64,000 bases of DNA from Fuerstiella marisgermanici (GTDB lineage: Bacteria; Planctomycetota; Planctomycetia; Planctomycetales; Planctomycetaceae), in contig NZ_CP017641.1 of assembly GCF_001983935.1 (NCBI RefSeq), positions 2,728,001 to 2,792,000 on the forward strand. The letters are read 5' to 3'. Under the pieces are notes generated by a model. The model was not told the origin of the DNA, made no database searches, and saw only the letters and a list, made by a program, of their open reading frames with translations. A program made the translations under genes and the position numbers. Below are positions 7,949 to 17,218 of the stretch, in pieces (position 1 is the first letter of the stretch; each line of letters begins with the position of its first letter).

Positions 7949-9346
7949 ATGACGGATCCCAGTCCACTCTCTGACGAAACCGCATCGGACGCCGGTGCGC
8001 CCGCCGACGACAACGCAGAAGCATTGCCGCCGCGTGAAAAAGTTCGGAAGTTTCCCACCGGCCCAGGCGTCTATTTAATGAAGGACGACCAGGCTCGTGT
8101 GATCTACGTCGGCAAGGCCGTCAACCTGCGCAACCGTGCGGGCAGCTACTTTAACAAGGCAGCGGAGACTGATCGGCGGACGGCGGAGCTGGTCACGGAA
8201 ATCGCAGATCTGGATTACATCGAAACCGACAGCGAAGTCGACGCGCTGCTGATGGAAGCTCGCCTGATCAAGGACATTCAGCCACGGTTCAACAACCTTC
8301 TGAAAGACGACAAGACCTTTCCGTACCTGCAGATCACAACGCGAGAGGACTTTCCTCGTGTGGAGTTCACTCGCACCCCCGAAACCAAAGGCGTGCGGCT
8401 ATACGGCCCCTTCACCAGCGCCGGGCAACTGCGAGGCACGATCGCCGTGCTGCAAAAGATCTTTCGCTTTCGCACGTGCACGCTGGACATCGAAGAAAAC
8501 GACGAGCGGTGGCGGTGGTTTCGGCCGTGTCTGTTGGCCAGCATCAACCAATGCACGGCTCCGTGCAACATGCGAATTTCCAAAGAAGACTACAAGCAGG
8601 ACATCCGCCGCCTCAGAATGTTCCTCGACGGCAAAAAGGATCGACTGCTGAAGGACATGCAGAAGGAAATGGTGGCCGCGTCCAAGGAGCTGCTGTTCGA
8701 AAAAGCCGCTCGACTGCGCGACGACATCGAACAATTGAAGACGCTGAATCTGCGAGGCGACCTGGAAGACCACGCTCAACCGGAAGTCTTCTACGTCGAC
8801 CCGCGCAAAGGCCTGACAGGGCTAAAGCAGGTACTGAAGTTGAAAGAACTGCCACGCGTCATCGAAGGCATCGACATCGCTCATCTTCAGGGCGGCGAAA
8901 CCGTGGCCAGCCTTGTGCAATTCATTGACGGGCTGCCCTTCAAGCACGGCTACCGACGCTACAAGATTAATTCCGTGGAAGGCGTGGACGACTTCGCGTC
9001 GATGCGCGAAGTTGTCACTCGCCGGTTTCGGCGTTTGGAACAGGAATCAGAAGCGTTCCCCGATTTGCTGCTCATCGACGGTGGCAAAGGGCAGTTAAAC
9101 GCAGTGATGGAGACGTTTGAAGCCATCGGGATTACTCCGCCAACCACGATTTCGCTGGCCAAACGCGAAGAAGAAATCTACGTGCCCGGTCAGTCAGACC
9201 CTCACCGGTTAAGCCGCCATTCGTTTGCCCTGCGGCTGCTGCAGTATGTCCGAGACGAATCTCACCGGTTCGCTCAGCATTACCACCACATGCTACGGCA
9301 AAAGGCAACGTTTGATGGGACGGGCAAGAAGCGACGGCGGCGTTAA
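7949..9346 (+). CDS. uvrC: Excinuclease UvrC, short form without C-terminal HhH domain
   Basis: A 465-residue nucleotide-excision-repair endonuclease subunit that makes the incisions with UvrB on damaged DNA. After an acidic 34-residue extension comes the GIY-YIG domain (GPGVYLMKD and VIYVGKAVNLRNR), a Cys-containing region (CTAPC), the UVR/UvrB-contact helix (ARLRDDIEQLKTL), and the RNase-H-like nuclease domain (GIDIAHLQGGETVAS, LLLIDGGKGQLNA, YVRDESHRFA). The protein ends soon after DESHRFA with a basic tail GKKRRRR. Full-length UvrC is about 600 residues and continues into two helix-hairpin-helix motifs, which are absent here. The next gene is convergent, 18 bases away. Confidence 0.93.
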   Translation: MTDPSPLSDETASDAGAPADDNAEALPPREKVRKFPTGPGVYLMKDDQARVIYVGKAVNLRNRAGSYFNKAAETDRRTAELVTEIADLDYIETDSEVDALLMEARLIKDIQPRFNNLLKDDKTFPYLQITTREDFPRVEFTRTPETKGVRLYGPFTSAGQLRGTIAVLQKIFRFRTCTLDIEENDERWRWFRPCLLASINQCTAPCNMRISKEDYKQDIRRLRMFLDGKKDRLLKDMQKEMVAASKELLFEKAARLRDDIEQLKTLNLRGDLEDHAQPEVFYVDPRKGLTGLKQVLKLKELPRVIEGIDIAHLQGGETVASLVQFIDGLPFKHGYRRYKINSVEGVDDFASMREVVTRRFRRLEQESEAFPDLLLIDGGKGQLNAVMETFEAIGITPPTTISLAKREEEIYVPGQSDPHRLSRHSFALRLLQYVRDESHRFAQHYHHMLRQKATFDGTGKKRRRR

Positions 9347-9364
9347 GGCGGAGATTCAACTTTG

Positions 9365-9718
9365 CTATGACAGCAGGTCCGCAAACCAGTATGTGAACGG
9401 AGAGAATATCACACCGAAACTGAACATGATCAACCCGAAGAATCCGAGTGAAAATTCCACCAAATCCCGTGAGTCGCTTTCTTCGTTCTTCCCACGTGAC
9501 ATCCGCCAGCTCAGCACGAGGCAAAGAGTACCGGACGGCAACAGAAGTACCATGCCCAGCGAAAAGAACGTTGTTGCAGCCACTTCCAAGACAGGCGGTT
9601 CGAACAGACCTTCGAGCAATAATAATAGAAACGCCAATGCAATCATGCCTGGACTGAATGCGATCGCCAACAACTGAAAAGGGTAATCCTTCATCAGATT
9701 GAGGATCGCTCGCCTCAT
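9365..9718 (-). CDS. Small membrane protein
   Basis: A 117-residue protein with three or four hydrophobic segments (for example MIALAFLLLLLEGLF and FFSLGMVLLLPSGTL). The ATG at 9718 overlaps the TGA of the upstream permease gene in an ATGA arrangement, so translational coupling makes this start more likely than the ATG at 9736. No known domain recognised. Its place at the end of the exporter operon suggests an accessory membrane role, which is inference. Confidence 0.7.
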   Translation of the reverse strand: MRRAILNLMKDYPFQLLAIAFSPGMIALAFLLLLLEGLFEPPVLEVAATTFFSLGMVLLLPSGTLCLVLSWRMSRGKNEESDSRDLVEFSLGFFGLIMFSFGVIFSPFTYWFADLLS

Positions 9719-11910
9719 GGCTTTGGTCGCTTCCACAGAAGAATGCCCGCCACGGCCACCGGAACCGCAGCGTACAACAGCCAGGTGGTGGGCAGGTGTT
9801 GATGAGTCGACATGCCAATGCCGTAGCCGGAGAGCTGGTCTTCGTATTCGGCGATCGTCAGCATCAAGCCATTGTGCAGCACGTGCAGCAGCATGCCTGG
9901 CAACACGCTGCCCGAACGTTCTCGCACGATTCCCAAAACAATGCCCATCAGTGTGCTGGGCAGCAGGCGTTCAAACAGCAAAGCATCCTTCACGATAACG
10001 TGAAACAGGCCGAAGAGAACTCCCGTCGCTAGAATTGCCAAAGCCGCCGATGACTTACTGCGGATCGACGTCTGCAGGAAGCCTCGAAAGAAGAACTCTT
10101 CGCAAATCGCCGGAGCCGCGGCCAAGGAAAGCAGCTTCAACCACAGCGGGATCGACGCCAGGTTCAGATCAAGTTTTTCGAACAACTCCGTCAGGAACGC
10201 GATGCGGTCTTCGGTCAGCGTTCGGATCTGTAGTTCATACAGAAACGGCCACAACGACGCGCCCAGCATCAGAGCCACCAGCCACATGGGCCACTTCGGC
10301 AGTCTTAGAGCGAACCCGGTGGTCGGTCGAACCTTTGCCGCCACTGCAAACAATAACGGAACGCCAACGAACAAAAGCAGCAACACGACGGCGTTCAGTA
10401 GTAGCTGGCTGTAAAGGTTGGCGGTGATTTTTCCGGGCAGCGAGCCGATGACGATGAACAGCGAAAACAGGATCGCCAGGCACGACATCGAAACCGGCAC
10501 GGGCGCGACGACGTTGGGTTCCGTCGGTCGGCGTAGCAAGTCGTTCCACGTTCCGGCGCTGCCGTATAGAACCGCGTCGGAGCCGAAGATTCTGGCCGCC
10601 AGAGACAATGCCAGCACGCCGTACAGCGCCGTGGAAATCAGGACGATGGCAAACATCAGCAGGTTCACGTTTCCCTGCAACAAGTCGCGACCCATCAACA
10701 CGGTGTTGATCAGCGGAGTGACAGCCATCAGCCCATTCATCTTCACTTCGGGCATCAGTGCGAAAATGCCGGGGGACAGCGAAACCAACATCAGCGGCAC
10801 CAGGTACGCCTGAGCTTCCTTAAAGCTGCGAGCCACGCTGGTGATGCTCAACAGCACGGCCGAAAAGAACGCGGCGAAGACGACCATCAGCACGATGACC
10901 TGCACGATCATGGTGGCGTTAAAGCTGCCCAGCACGGTCCCTTCCAGCCCCAGCGCAAACAGTGTGGCGAACATCGAAATCAGATTCATCGACGCCGTCA
11001 ACAATGCCACCACCAGCACCGCGACAAACTTTCCGGCCAGCAAAGTCATCCGCGACACCGGCGCGGCGACCAGAATTTCCATTGTGCCTCGTTCGCGTTC
11101 GCCAGCCGTCAAGTCGATCGCGGGGTAAACGGCTCCGGTCATCGTCATTAGCACCAGCACCAGCGGGATGAAGGTGACCAGCGGCGATGGCGCCTGATAG
11201 GTGGACTTGATCGACCGCGTGCGGATGGTGGACGGACGCACGGGAGGTATTTGCCCGGCTTTGACGAGGCTTTCGAGATAGCGGCGGTTGTACGCTTCCA
11301 GCCGCTTGGTCACCGCATCGAAACACCTTTTACTAAGTGCGGAATCCGATCGTTGAATCAGTTCCCAGTCCTGAAACGGCTGCGGTTCCACGCCGCCAGT
11401 GTCTGCTTCGGGTTCAGAATTTTTCACGCGTACCGCCAGGTCTGCGAAGCCATCGGCCACGGTTTGTTCCAGCGTCAGGCCCTCTCTGTCACGCAGTGGA
11501 AAGACGCTGATTCGCAGATTGGGGTCGGTCGCAAACACGAGGGCGTTGGTCCTGCCGTCAGAGGTCGCTCGAGCCACCGCCTTGACGTCGTCTTCACTCG
11601 GCGGATTTTCGTCGGCCAAAATCTGCTCGCCCATGGCCATTGCCGTGGCGAACCGTTGAGCGTCCTCGGCAGTTTCGACGTAGATGTGGCAGTCGACCGC
11701 TTTCGCCGTCGATAGTGTGCTGAGGACTCCTTTGCTCATGACAGAACCGAGCAACGGGTAGACCAGCAGCGGCATCAGAATCAGCGTGATCACTGTTCGC
11801 CGGTCACGCAGAATTTCGCGCAGTTCTTTGCGAGCCAACCGCCATGCTCGGCCTGTGGATTCGCCCTGCTTTTCTATCGAGTTCGCACCGTCGTCGTCGG
11901 GAACGCTCAT
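9715..11910 (-). CDS. ABC-2 permease fused to CPBP intramembrane protease
   Basis: A 731-residue membrane protein. Residues about 15-420 are an ABC-2/NatB-type permease: a cytoplasmic start WRLARKELREILRDRRT, a first membrane helix, a long extracytoplasmic loop, then five helices including TAGERERGTMEILVAAPVS. The remainder, from about 480, is a CPBP (CAAX protease / bacteriocin-processing) domain with EEFFFR in ICEEFFFRGFLQ, then FGLFHVIV and LLHVLHNG, which supply the Glu and His residues of the active site. The start at 11910 overlaps the ATPase stop (ATGA). Together with the ATPase it probably forms an exporter related to NatAB; the protease may process an exported or membrane substrate. 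Similar fusions are annotated in other planctomycetes. Confidence 0.9.
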   Translation of the reverse strand: MSVPDDDGANSIEKQGESTGRAWRLARKELREILRDRRTVITLILMPLLVYPLLGSVMSKGVLSTLSTAKAVDCHIYVETAEDAQRFATAMAMGEQILADENPPSEDDVKAVARATSDGRTNALVFATDPNLRISVFPLRDREGLTLEQTVADGFADLAVRVKNSEPEADTGGVEPQPFQDWELIQRSDSALSKRCFDAVTKRLEAYNRRYLESLVKAGQIPPVRPSTIRTRSIKSTYQAPSPLVTFIPLVLVLMTMTGAVYPAIDLTAGERERGTMEILVAAPVSRMTLLAGKFVAVLVVALLTASMNLISMFATLFALGLEGTVLGSFNATMIVQVIVLMVVFAAFFSAVLLSITSVARSFKEAQAYLVPLMLVSLSPGIFALMPEVKMNGLMAVTPLINTVLMGRDLLQGNVNLLMFAIVLISTALYGVLALSLAARIFGSDAVLYGSAGTWNDLLRRPTEPNVVAPVPVSMSCLAILFSLFIVIGSLPGKITANLYSQLLLNAVVLLLLFVGVPLLFAVAAKVRPTTGFALRLPKWPMWLVALMLGASLWPFLYELQIRTLTEDRIAFLTELFEKLDLNLASIPLWLKLLSLAAAPAICEEFFFRGFLQTSIRSKSSAALAILATGVLFGLFHVIVKDALLFERLLPSTLMGIVLGIVRERSGSVLPGMLLHVLHNGLMLTIAEYEDQLSGYGIGMSTHQHLPTTWLLYAAVPVAVAGILLWKRPKP

Positions 11911-12674
11911 GACGCGGTGCCTTCGCTGGCTGGTTCGTTTAGCAATTGCAGAAACATATCGGTCAACGTAGCGGCGCCGGTTTCCTGTTGCAGTTCCGCT
12001 AACGTGCCGCAATGCAGTAACGCTCCGTTGTGCAGCAATCCGAAGCGGTCGGCAAAGCGTTCTGCTTCGTCAAGGCGATGAGTGCAAATAATCACAGCTT
12101 TACCTTCGCCGCGCAAATGTTGGATGAAGTCGAACACGACCTGGCTGCCGACAATGTCCAGGCCGCGAGTCGGTTCGTCCAGTAACATCACGGGCGGATC
12201 ATGCATCAATGCACGAGCCAGGTTGACTCGCTGTTTCTGCCCGGTACTCAACACGCCGCAACGCCGGTGGATGTAGGACTTCATGTCCAGCAATTCCGTC
12301 AACTTGCGGATGCGCTGTTCAACAGTGTCAGGCGGCACGTCATACAAATCGCCCACAAAGGAAAGCATCTCGCGCGGCGACAGCCATTGGTAGACGCCGA
12401 CGCTGGTTGACACGAAGCCGACGCGGCGTTTGATTTGATCCGGATGAGCGGCCACGGAAACGCCGTCGATCGTGGAATCGCCGGCGGACGGCTGCATCAG
12501 GCCCAGCATCATCCTAAGAGTCGTTGTCTTACCCGCCCCATTGGGACCCAGAAGTCCGAACACTTCGCTGCGAGCGACTTCGAACGACACGTCGTTGACC
12601 GCTGCCACGGGGACGCCGTCAGATGCGGGAAACGCTTTGGAAAGATGTGAAACGCGAATCAAAGGCCCGCTCAC
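11907..12674 (-). CDS. ABC transporter ATP-binding protein, NatA-like
   Basis: A 255-residue cytoplasmic ATPase. Walker A is GPNGAGKTTT, the signature is LSTGQKQRV, Walker B is VMLLDEPTRGLD and the switch His is in ICTHRLDEAE. The order of motifs and length are normal. It is the first gene of a three-gene minus-strand operon in which each start overlaps the preceding stop by four bases (genes at 11910 and 9718). It should energise the permease-CPBP protein encoded next. The exported substrate is unknown; the NatA resemblance (sodium export) is family-level only. Confidence 0.93.
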   Translation of the reverse strand: MSGPLIRVSHLSKAFPASDGVPVAAVNDVSFEVARSEVFGLLGPNGAGKTTTLRMMLGLMQPSAGDSTIDGVSVAAHPDQIKRRVGFVSTSVGVYQWLSPREMLSFVGDLYDVPPDTVEQRIRKLTELLDMKSYIHRRCGVLSTGQKQRVNLARALMHDPPVMLLDEPTRGLDIVGSQVVFDFIQHLRGEGKAVIICTHRLDEAERFADRFGLLHNGALLHCGTLAELQQETGAATLTDMFLQLLNEPASEGTAS

Positions 12675-13003
12675 GGCGAAATTGTGTCAATTTGGGGAAG
12701 AGATGCCTGTTTTTTGAATAACGACGAAATCGCCGGAGCTGTTGACCACACTTAAGGGAACCGAGTTTCTCGCAATTTCCGCCGTGTGTCGCTTGCTTCC
12801 CGACACACCAGCAAATTTTCAAGTGAATTGTGGTCCATGCCAGTGCGTACGCTGCCGTTGACACCAGATGACGGAAGAGCTTTCCCGAATCTTAATAAAA
12901 TCCTAACACACCAGTGTATGGTACTTTCGGCGCGGTAACATTTGCGGTCTCGTCACCCGATTCAAAACATCAGCTCGTGCGGGCTCCCGGACACAAGCAA
13001 ATA
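12675..13003. other. Divergent promoter region between the exporter operon and the phosphate symporter
   Basis: 329 bases without a gene. A hairpin with 8-base arms GTGTGTCG and CGACACAC lies at 12784-12808. An A/T-rich pair of 7-base blocks four bases apart (CTTAATA, AAAT, CCTAACA at 12891-12908) vaguely resembles a Pho box. Both are weak signals; no certain -10/-35 pair was found. Confidence 0.4.
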
Positions 13004-15091
13004 ATGACATCACCAGTCTTCCGCACTCCAGTCTTTCTGGGGTTGTTAGCAACTGCTCTCTTCAGCTCGGCAACCGCAGTTTCAGCGGATGAAGTTGTCC
13101 CCGTCAAGGACAGCGCAAATGGCCACACCATCAAACTGATTCCCGACCAGCGCGCGTTTTTGGGATCGCCTGATACGCTGATTGATCTGTCGCAGGTATT
13201 TGCCGACACCGAAATCGGCCGGGACAACCAACCGCTGACCATCGAAGTCATCCGCGAAGAAAAACCAGACGTCGCCGCTGCCGAAATCGATGGCGACATT
13301 CTGCGGCTGAAGTGGGGCAAAAAGACGGCAAAGTCGCGTGAGATCATGATTCGCGCATCCACGGAATCCGGTGAGTACGTCGACACCAAGCTGCATGTCG
13401 AACTGTGGGAACCGGATTATTGGAAGCTGATTCTGACAGTCATTGGCGGGCTCGGTCTGTTTTTGCTGGGCATGAAAAATCTGTCCGAAGGGATGCAGGT
13501 CGTCGCGGGCAACAGGCTGCGACGCATGATCAGCGCTGTGACCGATAACCGGTTGATGGCCACAGGTGTCGGCGTCCTTGTCACGATGCTCGTGCAATCC
13601 AGTTCGATTACGACGGTGATGGTGATAGGCTTCGTAAACAGTGGTTTCATGACGCTCTCTCAAGCGGTCGGCGTGATCATGGGAGCGAACATCGGCACAA
13701 CAATCACCGGCTGGATTTTGGTGCTGAAGATCGGCAAGTACGGACTGCCACTGGCTGGCGTAGCGGCGTTCTTCTATCTGTTCTCAAAGCGAGAAAGCCT
13801 TCGATATGCTGCGTTGACTGTGATGGGGTTGGGACTGGTGTTCCTGGGTCTTGAACTGATGAAAGACGGATTCAGCATCATTCAGGAACTTCCTGCATTC
13901 GAAGCATGGTTCAAAACATTTGCCGCCGACAGCTATGTTGGCGTGCTGAAATGTGCTCTGGTCGGCTGCGTGCTGACGTTTATTGTGCAGTCGTCTTCAG
14001 CGACGCTTGGTATCACCATTGGGCTCGCTCAACTTGGCGTCATTCAATTCGAAACGGCCGCTGCACTGGTACTGGGTGAAAACATCGGCACCACAATCAC
14101 GGCCTGGCTGGCTTCGTTCGGAGCAAACACAAACGCCAAGCGAGCGGCCTACTTTCACGTATTGTTCAACCTGCTGGGCGTGGCCTGGGTCACGGCTGCG
14201 TTTGCGCCGTTTCTGATGCTGGTGCGGTACATTGTGGTTGGCGACGCCAATGCCGACATGTCTCTCGGCATCGTTTCTGCGGCACAAATTACCGCCGGAA
14301 TCGCGGCCGCTCACACCGGCTTTAACGTGACCAACACGATCGTCTTTCTGCCGATCGCAGGATACCTGGCGACTTTGCTGCAACGCCTGATTCCTCAGAA
14401 ACCTAATGCTGACGAAGAAGCTTCGCATCTGACGAACCTGGATATCCGCATGCTGGAATCACCCGTTGTTGCGGTTGAGCAGTCTCGGTCGGAAGTTCTT
14501 CGCATGGCGGAAGCATGCCGGAAAATGATGGCGGGCTTGAAAGAGCTGACTCATCAGGAAACGCCCGATCCGGAACTGATGAAGAAGATCCTGAAAATGG
14601 AGGATGAGCAGGACGTCATTCAGGATGAAGTGGTGACATTCATGTCGAACCTGCTGGGCGGCAACATGCCTCACGACATCGTCGATGAAGCTCGCGCCCA
14701 ACTGCGAATGGCGGACGAATACGAATCCGTCAGCGACTGCATCGCCACCGTGTTGAAAGCTCATCGAACGCTTTACAAGCACGATGTTCGCCTCCCGGAA
14801 CCTCAACAGCAGGAACTGTTCGAACTGCATGAGATGGTTTCGGATTACCTGGATTTGGTCACTCATTCGTCCGAAAAATCAGGTCGAGCCGAAGTGGCAG
14901 CGGATGCGGTACCTCGCGGTGAAGTCATCACCAAGCACGCGAAGACTTTGTACAAGCGTTTGCTTGCCAAACCACCGGCCGAACAAATTGAACCTCGAGC
15001 GATGGTGTCCTACAACCGCCAGGTCGCCGCGTACCGCCGCATTCGAGACCACCTCGTGAACGTGGCCGAAGCGCTCGCTGGCGAAAAATAG
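13004..15091 (+). CDS. Na+/phosphate symporter (NptA/PNaS family) with extracytoplasmic Ig-like domain and PhoU-like tail
   Basis: A 695-residue protein. A signal sequence (FLGLLATALFSSATAVSA) leads into a 110-residue beta-rich domain resembling cadherin/dystroglycan-type modules (LIDLSQVFADTEIG and EIMIRASTESGEYVDTKL). The membrane part has the two inverted-repeat QSSS motifs of the family (VQSSSITTVMVIG and VQSSSATLGITIG), each followed by a GxNIGTT or GENIGTT phrase. The C-terminal about 200 residues are helical and PhoU-like. It should import phosphate with sodium across the inner membrane. The ATG at 13004 is chosen because it directly starts the signal peptide; the longer reading from 12914 adds an unlikely leader. 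Confidence 0.9.
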   Translation: MTSPVFRTPVFLGLLATALFSSATAVSADEVVPVKDSANGHTIKLIPDQRAFLGSPDTLIDLSQVFADTEIGRDNQPLTIEVIREEKPDVAAAEIDGDILRLKWGKKTAKSREIMIRASTESGEYVDTKLHVELWEPDYWKLILTVIGGLGLFLLGMKNLSEGMQVVAGNRLRRMISAVTDNRLMATGVGVLVTMLVQSSSITTVMVIGFVNSGFMTLSQAVGVIMGANIGTTITGWILVLKIGKYGLPLAGVAAFFYLFSKRESLRYAALTVMGLGLVFLGLELMKDGFSIIQELPAFEAWFKTFAADSYVGVLKCALVGCVLTFIVQSSSATLGITIGLAQLGVIQFETAAALVLGENIGTTITAWLASFGANTNAKRAAYFHVLFNLLGVAWVTAAFAPFLMLVRYIVVGDANADMSLGIVSAAQITAGIAAAHTGFNVTNTIVFLPIAGYLATLLQRLIPQKPNADEEASHLTNLDIRMLESPVVAVEQSRSEVLRMAEACRKMMAGLKELTHQETPDPELMKKILKMEDEQDVIQDEVVTFMSNLLGGNMPHDIVDEARAQLRMADEYESVSDCIATVLKAHRTLYKHDVRLPEPQQQELFELHEMVSDYLDLVTHSSEKSGRAEVAADAVPRGEVITKHAKTLYKRLLAKPPAEQIEPRAMVSYNRQVAAYRRIRDHLVNVAEALAGEK

Positions 15092-15538
15092 TTTGCGGCA
15101 CGCTGTAGACGTTTCGAGCGATGGGCGTCCGAGCTGTATCGCTCGCGAGCTGGGCACTGAGCCGATCCTTGTGGAAACGGCAGCGAATTGGGTGGCCAAG
15201 GTTGGAGCGAGGCACGAGTGAACCCCCGGGGTTTCCTTCGCTTCGCTCAGTCCAACCCCGGCCAAACGCGAAGGAACCGTGCTCCCATTTTGATGGGGAG
15301 TCAGTTCGGTCTTTACGCACCAATCGCTAAGATCAGAGCAGTTTTCCTTTTGTTGTGGACGGTTCGGGCTCGTGGCAAACAGCCTTCATCGTCCGAACCG
15401 CATGTCCCGCGGCCACAAAGCAGCGAGATTCGCTGAAGTCCATAAATGGCGTGATCCGACGCTGCGCTTCGTCCGTTGGGCCGAAGGTCGACCGATTTCC
15501 TTGACGCAATCGTCTTTCCACGCACGGAGCAGACAACG
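15092..15538. other. Intergenic region containing a palindromic repeat
   Basis: 447 bases. The part at 15200-15257 is a copy of a 58-base palindromic repeat that recurs inverted at 43470. The rest (15260-15538) shows no gene I can support; GGAG at about 15526 serves as ribosome binding site for the next gene. Confidence 0.55.
15200..15257 (+). repeat. 58-base palindromic repeat, copy 1
   Basis: Starts GGTTGGAGCGAGG and ends TCAGTCCAACC, so the ends can pair, with an inner palindrome AACCCCCGGGGTT. An inverted copy lies at 43470-43528. Confidence 0.85.
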
Positions 15539-16861
15539 ATGCCTCCAGCCGCCGATTCAAAGCCATACTACAAGCAGCCGTCGAAATGGCTGCTCGTCTT
15601 TTTTGCGTTGGGCTGTCTTGCGCTGTTTCTGCTTTGGCTTTCCGGGCGGTCAACGCTCGGCAAGAAGCTGGCTGAGTTACGCAAACAGGGCCTGCCGACA
15701 ACCTCAACGGAACTAAACGATTACTACAAGGTGCCCGAAGGCGAAAAGGACACAACAGATCTGTGGGTCGCGGCGATCGACGCTGTCACGAATGTAGATC
15801 TGGATTCGGTTCCAAAGGATATGCCAGTTCTGGGGTTTGATGCCGAGCCGGTTCCTTCGCCCGACGAAGAATGGGAGAAGCTGGATGAGTCTCGTGAGTT
15901 TCTGGAAACACTCTCTGATGAAATGAAGCTGGTGTACGCAGCTGCTGAAGCGGGCGGAGTGGCTCGGTATCCGGTCGATTTCACGCCGGGCTTCAATGCT
16001 GTACTTCCGTACGCTCAGGACGCCCGCAGCGTGGCCAGACTGTTCACTTTGCAGGCTCATGTCCACGCGCATGACCGAGCCTTCGATCAGAGTCACACAG
16101 ATATTCTGGCCATTTTTGCACTGCGGAATTCGTTCCAGGCGGAACCCACCATGATCTCGCAACTGATCGTCAACGCGTTTCACGCGATCGGGTGCGAGGC
16201 GACTGAAGACCTGTTGCCGCATTGTGGTTGGAACGATGAGAAGTTGAGTAAACTGCAGACGGTCGTCGCTGCTATGGATTTCATGCATGGTGCACGCACC
16301 GGTTTGATTGGCGAACGTACATTTGTGCTAACCGGAATGGGCAGCTTTCCATTGGGGCCGTTTCGACAGTCGGCGTCGCGCGACGTGCTGGCGCATTTCG
16401 AAGATTGTCTGGAAGCCACAGAACAGCCGTGGTCCGAAGCCATTGTTCGCATGGAAGCCATTGACGCCAATCTGAAGCAACGCTCGCAAGGGACCATCGG
16501 TCGGTTTGCCACGATGCCACTCACTATGCTTGCTCCCGCGACGACTCAATGTTTTGTTGCAGGCGCACGATCGGACTGCCGAAAGAATTTCACCGTGCTC
16601 GCACTTGCCGCACAACGCTATCGCCTGAAACACGGCCACCTGCCCGATAGCCTTGACGACATGACTTCTGAGTTCCTGCCGTCCACCGAAGCAGACCTGA
16701 AGCTTGACCACTTCGACGGCCAGCCGCTGCGTTTTAAAAGCGACAACACCGGCATTACGATCTACAGCATCGGGTTCGATCAGAAAGACGATGGCGGCGA
16801 CATTGAAACCACCGAAGAAGGCCTGCAACCACAGGATGCAGGCGTCTTCATCGCGAGTTAG
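15539..16861 (+). CDS. Membrane-anchored protein with C-terminal pseudopilin-like region
   Basis: A 440-residue protein with one N-terminal membrane helix (WLLVFFALGCLALFLLWLSG, residues about 14-33) and a large, mostly helical extracytoplasmic domain. Near the C-terminus NFTVLALAAQRYRLKHGHLP, then a DGQPLRFKSDNTGITIYSIG phrase and DDGGD resemble the C-terminal region of type II secretion pseudopilins and of several planctomycete-specific proteins. The start at 15539 has GGAG nine bases upstream. Not recognised as a named family; no enzyme motif seen. It stands alone between two intergenic regions. Confidence 0.75.
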   Translation: MPPAADSKPYYKQPSKWLLVFFALGCLALFLLWLSGRSTLGKKLAELRKQGLPTTSTELNDYYKVPEGEKDTTDLWVAAIDAVTNVDLDSVPKDMPVLGFDAEPVPSPDEEWEKLDESREFLETLSDEMKLVYAAAEAGGVARYPVDFTPGFNAVLPYAQDARSVARLFTLQAHVHAHDRAFDQSHTDILAIFALRNSFQAEPTMISQLIVNAFHAIGCEATEDLLPHCGWNDEKLSKLQTVVAAMDFMHGARTGLIGERTFVLTGMGSFPLGPFRQSASRDVLAHFEDCLEATEQPWSEAIVRMEAIDANLKQRSQGTIGRFATMPLTMLAPATTQCFVAGARSDCRKNFTVLALAAQRYRLKHGHLPDSLDDMTSEFLPSTEADLKLDHFDGQPLRFKSDNTGITIYSIGFDQKDDGGDIETTEEGLQPQDAGVFIAS

Positions 16862-17218
16862 ATGGCAGCCTCCGGAATTCCGAGCACCACCGATCGGCAC
16901 TTTGTCGACCTTCACAGATTTATGCTGCGAACAGTCACTGATCGCATGCCGACTCGTGGCTGATTGCCTGCTTTGCGATTTGACCGCTCGCCAAATTCGA
17001 CGCATCCTGCTATCGTCCCGCCCGGAAAATTCCGCATTCGAACTCAGCGGGTGACCGGCACCTATCACAAAAGTCGAGTTGTTCTGTCGTCAGAAAATCG
17101 TGCTGACAGGCGACTCAACGCAATGCCGGACGGCCGCCAGGTCCGAGCCGATTTTGTGTGATTTTTCCGCCCGTGCGGGAGTTTTGCGCCCTCAAGATCA
17201 GACCTGGAATTATCACAC
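16862..17218. other. Intergenic region upstream of the RNase III fusion gene
   Basis: 357 bases with no gene, repeat copy or clear promoter that I can support. The G/C-rich stretch near 17165-17195 might form a weak hairpin. Confidence 0.5.
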
